DNA of 27,551 nt from an uncultured Bacteroidales bacterium (lineage in GTDB: Bacteria > Bacteroidota > Bacteroidia > Bacteroidales > Muribaculaceae), in NCBI GenBank assembly GCA_900547755.1, contig URIC01000035.1, positions 1-27,551 on the forward strand. The letters are read 5' to 3'. Numbering within the stretch: the first letter of the stretch is position 1; every line of letters starts with the position of its first letter. Below the pieces are notes generated by a model. It made no database searches. It saw nothing but the letters and a program-made list of their open reading frames with translations, and was not told the origin of the DNA. A program made the translations under genes and the position numbers. Shown piece by piece: positions 24,869 to 27,551 of this stretch.

Positions 24869-24940
24869 AGGTTGCAAAGAAGATATTTTATTGATTATAA
24901 ATCATTTTCGCTCCTGATTAAGTGGAATTCAAGCGGTGGG

Positions 24941-24971
24941 TTGCACGAGTGGAAATAATTTTGTAATTTTG
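24941..24971 (+). promoter_or_regulatory. Promoter for the rplY unit
   Basis: TTG at 24941-24943 and TAATTTTG at 24964-24971 are spaced 20 bases, fitting the Bacteroidetes form. A second TAATTTTG directly precedes it at 24956-24963. Transcription from here would give a leader of about 160 bases before the L25 gene. Confidence 0.6.
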
Positions 24972-24993
24972 TGGTCGCTTTTCAGCACTTGTT

Positions 24994-25093
24994 GAGTCCG
25001 GCTATGCCGGATTCAGTGTGATGGGAAATCTGTTGCCGAAAGCGGGCAGCCTCCGAGGGGAGGTCCGCGGCCGGGAGCGCACCCAAGAAGCGC
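24994..25093 (+). promoter_or_regulatory. GC-rich structured leader of rplY
   Basis: This stretch is far more GC-rich than its flanks and holds several possible helices. 24994-25002 pairs with 25006-25014 (nine pairs, three-base loop, one G-U). GTGTG at 25016-25020 can pair with CGCAC at 25078-25082. That would enclose TGCC/GGCA (25034-25037 with 25045-25048) and CCTCC/GGAGG (25050-25054 with 25059-25063). GCGC at 25077-25080 could instead pair with 25090-25093. This looks like a regulatory leader, perhaps for autocontrol by the ribosomal protein. I do not recognise a named riboswitch. Confidence 0.55.
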
Positions 25094-25137
25094 AAACAAC
25101 TTATTTTTAGTAACACTTAATTAATCAAAAAAGCGAA

Positions 25138-25785
25138 ATGAAGAAATTTCAGCTCAGCGCAACACCTCGTGTTGACCTCGGCAAGAAGGCTACCAAAGCT
25201 CTCCGTGCCAATGGCGGTATCCCCTGTGTCCTCAATGGCGGCAAGCTCGTGGAGCTTCCCTTTACCGGCACTCTGAAGCCCGGTGAGAAGATTGCCGTAA
25301 TTGACGAAAAGCGCGGTATCATCACTACAGACATCGCTGTACGTATGGAAGATGTCCGCAAGCTCATCTACACCCCGGACATCTTCGAGATTGACCTGGA
25401 CATCAACGGTGACAAGCGTGTAGCCGTGATGAAGGAAATACAGTTCCAGCCTGTCAAGGACACTGTACTCCACATCGACTTCCTGGAGGTAACTCCCGAA
25501 AAGCCCATTGTCATGGAAGTACCTGTGACTATCGAAGGTCACGCCGAGGGTGTGAAAGCCGGTGGTAAACTCTCGCTCTCCATGCGTAAGCTCAAAGTCA
25601 AGGCAGTGGTAGGCAAGATTCCCGAGCGTCTCGTGGTAAATGTAGACAATCTGGGTCTGGGCAAGTCATTGGCCGTAGGAGACCTCCACTTCGAGGGACT
25701 GGAGCTTATGAACGCCAAGAACGCTGTGGTCTGCGCCGTGCAGCTTACACGTGCCGCACGTGGTGCCGCAGCCAAGGCCGAGTAA
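25138..25785 (+). CDS. rplY: Ribosomal protein L25 / general stress protein Ctc
   Basis: A 5S rRNA-binding protein of the large ribosomal subunit in its long, two-domain (TL5/CTC) form, 215 residues. Residues 1-95 form the 5S-binding domain (FQLSATPRVDLGKKATKALRANGGIPCVL with short gaps from the consensus). Residues about 96-185 form the C-terminal beta domain, with HIDFLEVTPEKPIVMEVPV and GVKAGGKLSL. The tail is Ala/Arg/Lys-rich. The start at 25138 is preceded by an A-rich stretch, as usual in Bacteroidetes. It lies upstream of pth, a classic neighbour, but a terminator-like hairpin separates the two. Confidence 0.95.
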   Translation: MKKFQLSATPRVDLGKKATKALRANGGIPCVLNGGKLVELPFTGTLKPGEKIAVIDEKRGIITTDIAVRMEDVRKLIYTPDIFEIDLDINGDKRVAVMKEIQFQPVKDTVLHIDFLEVTPEKPIVMEVPVTIEGHAEGVKAGGKLSLSMRKLKVKAVVGKIPERLVVNVDNLGLGKSLAVGDLHFEGLELMNAKNAVVCAVQLTRAARGAAAKAE

Positions 25786-25805
25786 AGCTACCTGAAAGAA
25801 ACATT

Positions 25806-25834
25806 GGGAGGTGTCAGAGTTTTTGGCGCCTCCC
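25806..25834 (+). terminator. Terminator-like hairpin after rplY
   Basis: GGGAGGTGTC at 25806-25815 pairs with GGCGCCTCCC at 25825-25834 (ten pairs, two of them G-U) around a 9-base loop, followed by TCTTTGT. It is 20 bases after the L25 stop. The T tract is short, so termination may be partial and allow some read-through into pth. Confidence 0.65.
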
Positions 25835-25939
25835 TCTTTGTAATCCTCTCATGCCTCAGGAGCGATGATACCTAAAGCTATTTCACGTATGTTCTCCTCA
25901 CGCGCCCGAGAAGCGCGCGAGACCTCATTGACCACAGAT

Positions 25940-26503
25940 ATGAAATACCTGATAGTGGGACTTGGAAACATAGGCCCCAAATATGCGGACACCCGCCACA
26001 ACATAGGATTTATGACCGCTGACCGCCTGGCATCGGATGCCGGTGCAAATTTCGAGTCATGCCGATACGGAGACATGGCCCGATTCCGCGTCAAGAACAA
26101 ACAGCTGATGGTGCTGAAGCCATCCACATTCATGAACCTGAGTGGCGTGGCCGTGCGCTACTGGATGAACAAGGAGAGACTTCCCCTGCAAAACCTGTTG
26201 GTGATAGTGGACGATCTGGCATTGCCTTTCGGAGCGATACGACTGCGCGGCAGCGGTTCGGACGCAGGACACAACGGTCTGAAAAACATAGCCTCCGAAT
26301 TAGGCAATCAGAATTATGCGCGTCTGCGCTTCGGCATAGGCAACGGGTTCCAGCGTGGCGGTCAGATAGACTATGTGTTAGGTAAATTCCCGGCTGAAGA
26401 AGCCGCCCGGCTCCCGGAACGCCTGGAAGTGGCTGCCGAAGCTGCAAGGACCTATTGCCTTAGCGGCCTTAGTTTCGCAATGACTAATTTCAACAACAAG
26501 TAA
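25940..26503 (+). CDS. pth: Peptidyl-tRNA hydrolase
   Basis: Releases tRNA from prematurely dissociated peptidyl-tRNA. It has 187 residues, normal for bacterial Pth. Active-site features are Asn10 in GLGN, His20 in DTRHNIGF, Asn66 in STFMNLSG and the aspartates 91-92 in VDDLALPFGAIRLR, followed by GSDAGHNGLKNI. The ATG at 25940 (MKYLIVGLGN) is chosen because it places the beta strand and Asn10 exactly as in the family. The frame is open to 25865, but the extra residues are Arg/Ser-rich and not family-like. It is followed after 3 bases by the S4-domain gene. Confidence 0.96.
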   Translation: MKYLIVGLGNIGPKYADTRHNIGFMTADRLASDAGANFESCRYGDMARFRVKNKQLMVLKPSTFMNLSGVAVRYWMNKERLPLQNLLVIVDDLALPFGAIRLRGSGSDAGHNGLKNIASELGNQNYARLRFGIGNGFQRGGQIDYVLGKFPAEEAARLPERLEVAAEAARTYCLSGLSFAMTNFNNK

Positions 26504-26506
26504 GCT

Positions 26507-26953
26507 ATGCCGAAGACTGAAGAAAGAATAGACAAATGGCTCTGGAGCATGAGAGTGTTCAAGACCCGTACCGTAGCTACCGATGCCTGCAAGAAGGGAC
26601 GAGTGAGTATGGGCGGAGTCAACATCAAGCCCTCGCGTACGGTCAAGGCGGGGGATATAGTCGACGTGCGCAAACCTCCTGTGACTTACACTTTCCGCGT
26701 GAAAGCCATCCCCCCCGGACGACTGGGAGCGAAATCGGTACAGGACTATCTTGAGAATCTGACTCCGCAGTCGCAATACGACCTGTTGGAGATGAATCGC
26801 ATATCCGGATTTGTAGACCGTCGCAAGGGACTCGGCCGTCCCACAAAGCGTGATGCCCGCAAGATGGCCTCTTTCAAGGAGCAGACGTACACCGCCGACA
26901 CATTCTTCCTGGACTGGGAAGATGATGACGATATGGACAATCCGGACGATTGA
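26507..26953 (+). CDS. hslR: S4-domain RNA-binding protein (Hsp15-like)
   Basis: A 148-residue basic protein with an acidic tail. The S4 RNA-binding domain spans about residues 6-70: RIDKWLWSMRVFKTRT, then CKKGRVSMGGVNIKPSRTVKAGDIV. This is the Hsp15 family, which in E. coli binds 50S subunits carrying stalled nascent chains. The C-terminal part has GLGRPTKRDARKM, basic and typical, and ends in WEDDDDMDNPDD. It begins 3 bases after pth, so the pair is surely co-transcribed. With rplY upstream it forms a translation-related group. Confidence 0.9.
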   Translation: MPKTEERIDKWLWSMRVFKTRTVATDACKKGRVSMGGVNIKPSRTVKAGDIVDVRKPPVTYTFRVKAIPPGRLGAKSVQDYLENLTPQSQYDLLEMNRISGFVDRRKGLGRPTKRDARKMASFKEQTYTADTFFLDWEDDDDMDNPDD

Positions 26954-27033
26954 ACGATACACTAATCTGTAGAATCAAGGTTTTAAAGAAATATTTTCAA
27001 TTCAGCCGGTTAGTATTAAAAAGAGTTAAGACT

Positions 27034-27102
27034 ATGACCTCGGGTTAAACTTATACACAGACCTGCGGTCATATCTACGTAAGCAGCCAAAACACAGCTT
27101 AC
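27034..27102 (+). other. Two short hairpins in the intergenic region before the repeat protein
   Basis: The 218-base gap between the S4 gene and the last gene contains ATGACC/GGTCAT (27034-27039 with 27067-27072, inner helix imperfect). It also contains GTAAGC/GCTTAC (27079-27084 with 27097-27102, 12-base loop). Neither has a T tract. I saw no full promoter match; CACTTTG near 27136 is only a partial -7 box. Nothing else was recognised here. Confidence 0.3.
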
Positions 27103-27171
27103 ATGGTGAAACAAGTTGGCGCGCGACGAATGCTTCACTTTGATTTTAAACCGACAAAACCCTTTTTCAAG

Positions 27172-27551
27172 ATGATAAAGAAAATTTTTGCAATCGCAAT
27201 AATAGCCATCGGCATAGGCACCTCCGCCACTTTTGCCCAGACCACAACCACTACAAGACCGCTCATTGAAGCCAAAGGCGTAAAAGTAACACCTGCACAG
27301 GTACCTGTACGTGAGGGCATCAAAGAGGTATGCGGCAACACTCCCTGCGATATGCGCATCTTTGAAGGCATTACTCTTACTGCCGAGCAGAAAGAGCGGC
27401 TCCGCAAGCTGGATGAAAAAGCATTAAAGGAGCGCGACAAGCAAAGGGACAAGATTTCCAAAGACCGTGACAAAATAATGCGGGAGCGCGACAAGCAAAG
27501 GGACAAGATTTCCAAAGACCGTGACAAAATAATGCGGGAGCGCGACAAGCA
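27172..27551 (+). CDS. Secreted LTxxQ-type protein with tandem repeats (cut by window edge)
   Basis: The first 126 codons of an exported protein that continues past the window. A signal peptide (MIKKIFAIAIIAIGIGTSATFAQ) is followed by a threonine-rich spacer, two cysteines in EVCGNTPCD, and FEGITLTAEQKERLRKLDEK. The LTAEQ motif followed by a charged helix resembles the LTxxQ region of the Spy/CpxP-type periplasmic chaperone family, which is inference from a short motif. From residue 87 an 18-residue charged unit, ERDKQRDKISKDRDKIMR, repeats exactly at the DNA level. The start at 27172 is the ATG giving a clean signal peptide. The real length and domain content are unknown. Confidence 0.75.
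   Translation, partial: MIKKIFAIAIIAIGIGTSATFAQTTTTTRPLIEAKGVKVTPAQVPVREGIKEVCGNTPCDMRIFEGITLTAEQKERLRKLDEKALKERDKQRDKISKDRDKIMRERDKQRDKISKDRDKIMRERDK
27430..27551 (+). repeat. Exact 54-base tandem repeat inside the last gene
   Basis: The unit at 27430-27483 is repeated without change at 27484-27537, and a third copy begins at 27538 and runs off the window. The period is 18 codons, so copy-number change keeps the frame. The encoded unit is almost entirely Asp, Glu, Lys and Arg and should form a long charged helix. Confidence 0.95.

Noticed and set aside
24994..25093. Cobalamin or TPP riboswitch, or a small SRP RNA, before rplY
   Set aside because: Some GC-rich stretches look suggestive, but the conserved cores of these RNAs are absent and the downstream gene does not fit.
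25901..25917. CGCGC/GCGCG hairpin upstream of pth
   Set aside because: Only five base pairs in a GC-rich patch, without a T tract or a clear relation to the pth start.
27135..27548. Minus-strand frame with repeated SRSRIILSRSLEILSLCL units
   Set aside because: It is the antisense reading of the 54-base repeats in the secreted protein gene, which has a clear signal peptide on the plus strand.

Overview
The window looks like the chromosome of a member of the Bacteroidales, probably Muribaculaceae or a close relative. The order-level call rests on three things. Several genes are preceded by boxes fitting the Bacteroidetes promoter form (TTG, about 20 bases, TAnnTTTG), and starts have A-rich upstream sequence rather than Shine-Dalgarno sites. 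The window also holds a GLPGLI protein pair with a carboxypeptidase-regulatory/TonB-type outer-membrane protein, and a DoxX-DUF1599-tpiA cluster. The family-level guess is inference from gene content and moderate GC. No mobile element, rRNA, tRNA or CRISPR array was seen, and no stretch over 300 bases lacks a gene.

Layout. (1) Positions 1-2429, minus strand: DUF1599 protein, then a DoxX/MauE-type membrane protein, then triosephosphate isomerase, which is cut by the window edge. (2) Positions 2430-2695: a divergent intergenic region with a promoter-like box facing each way. (3) Positions 2696-8856, plus strand: a small acidic protein overlapping agmatine deiminase, N-carbamoylputrescine amidase, an ABC-F ATPase and an M13 metallopeptidase, closely packed and probably co-transcribed. 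The two agu enzymes together convert agmatine to putrescine. (4) Positions 8872-14494: a promoter, the full-length FGAM synthase PurL, and a single reading frame that fuses MurB to a PhnP-like metallo-beta-lactamase-fold hydrolase. (5) Positions 14495-20490: a complete glycine cleavage operon (gcvT, gcvH, gcvPA, gcvPB, lpd) with a split P protein, a structured leader, a structured gcvH-gcvPA spacer and a strong terminator-like hairpin at the end. (6) Positions 20580-24868: an outer-membrane beta-barrel protein followed by two GLPGLI-family secreted proteins. (7) Positions 24941-26953: a promoter, a GC-rich structured leader, ribosomal protein L25/Ctc, a terminator-like hairpin, peptidyl-tRNA hydrolase and an Hsp15-like S4 RNA-binding protein, all with ribosome or translation roles. 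(8) Positions 27172 to the end: the start of a secreted LTxxQ-type protein with exact 54-base tandem repeats.

Most of the window is ordinary core metabolism. The parts most worth a second look are the MurB/metallo-hydrolase fusion, the barrel plus double-GLPGLI module, the structured L25 leader, the RNA-like elements in the glycine cleavage operon, a 19-codon reading frame that exactly bridges aguB and the ABC-F gene, and the repeat-bearing protein at the right edge. I found no clear defence, secretion or mobile system.
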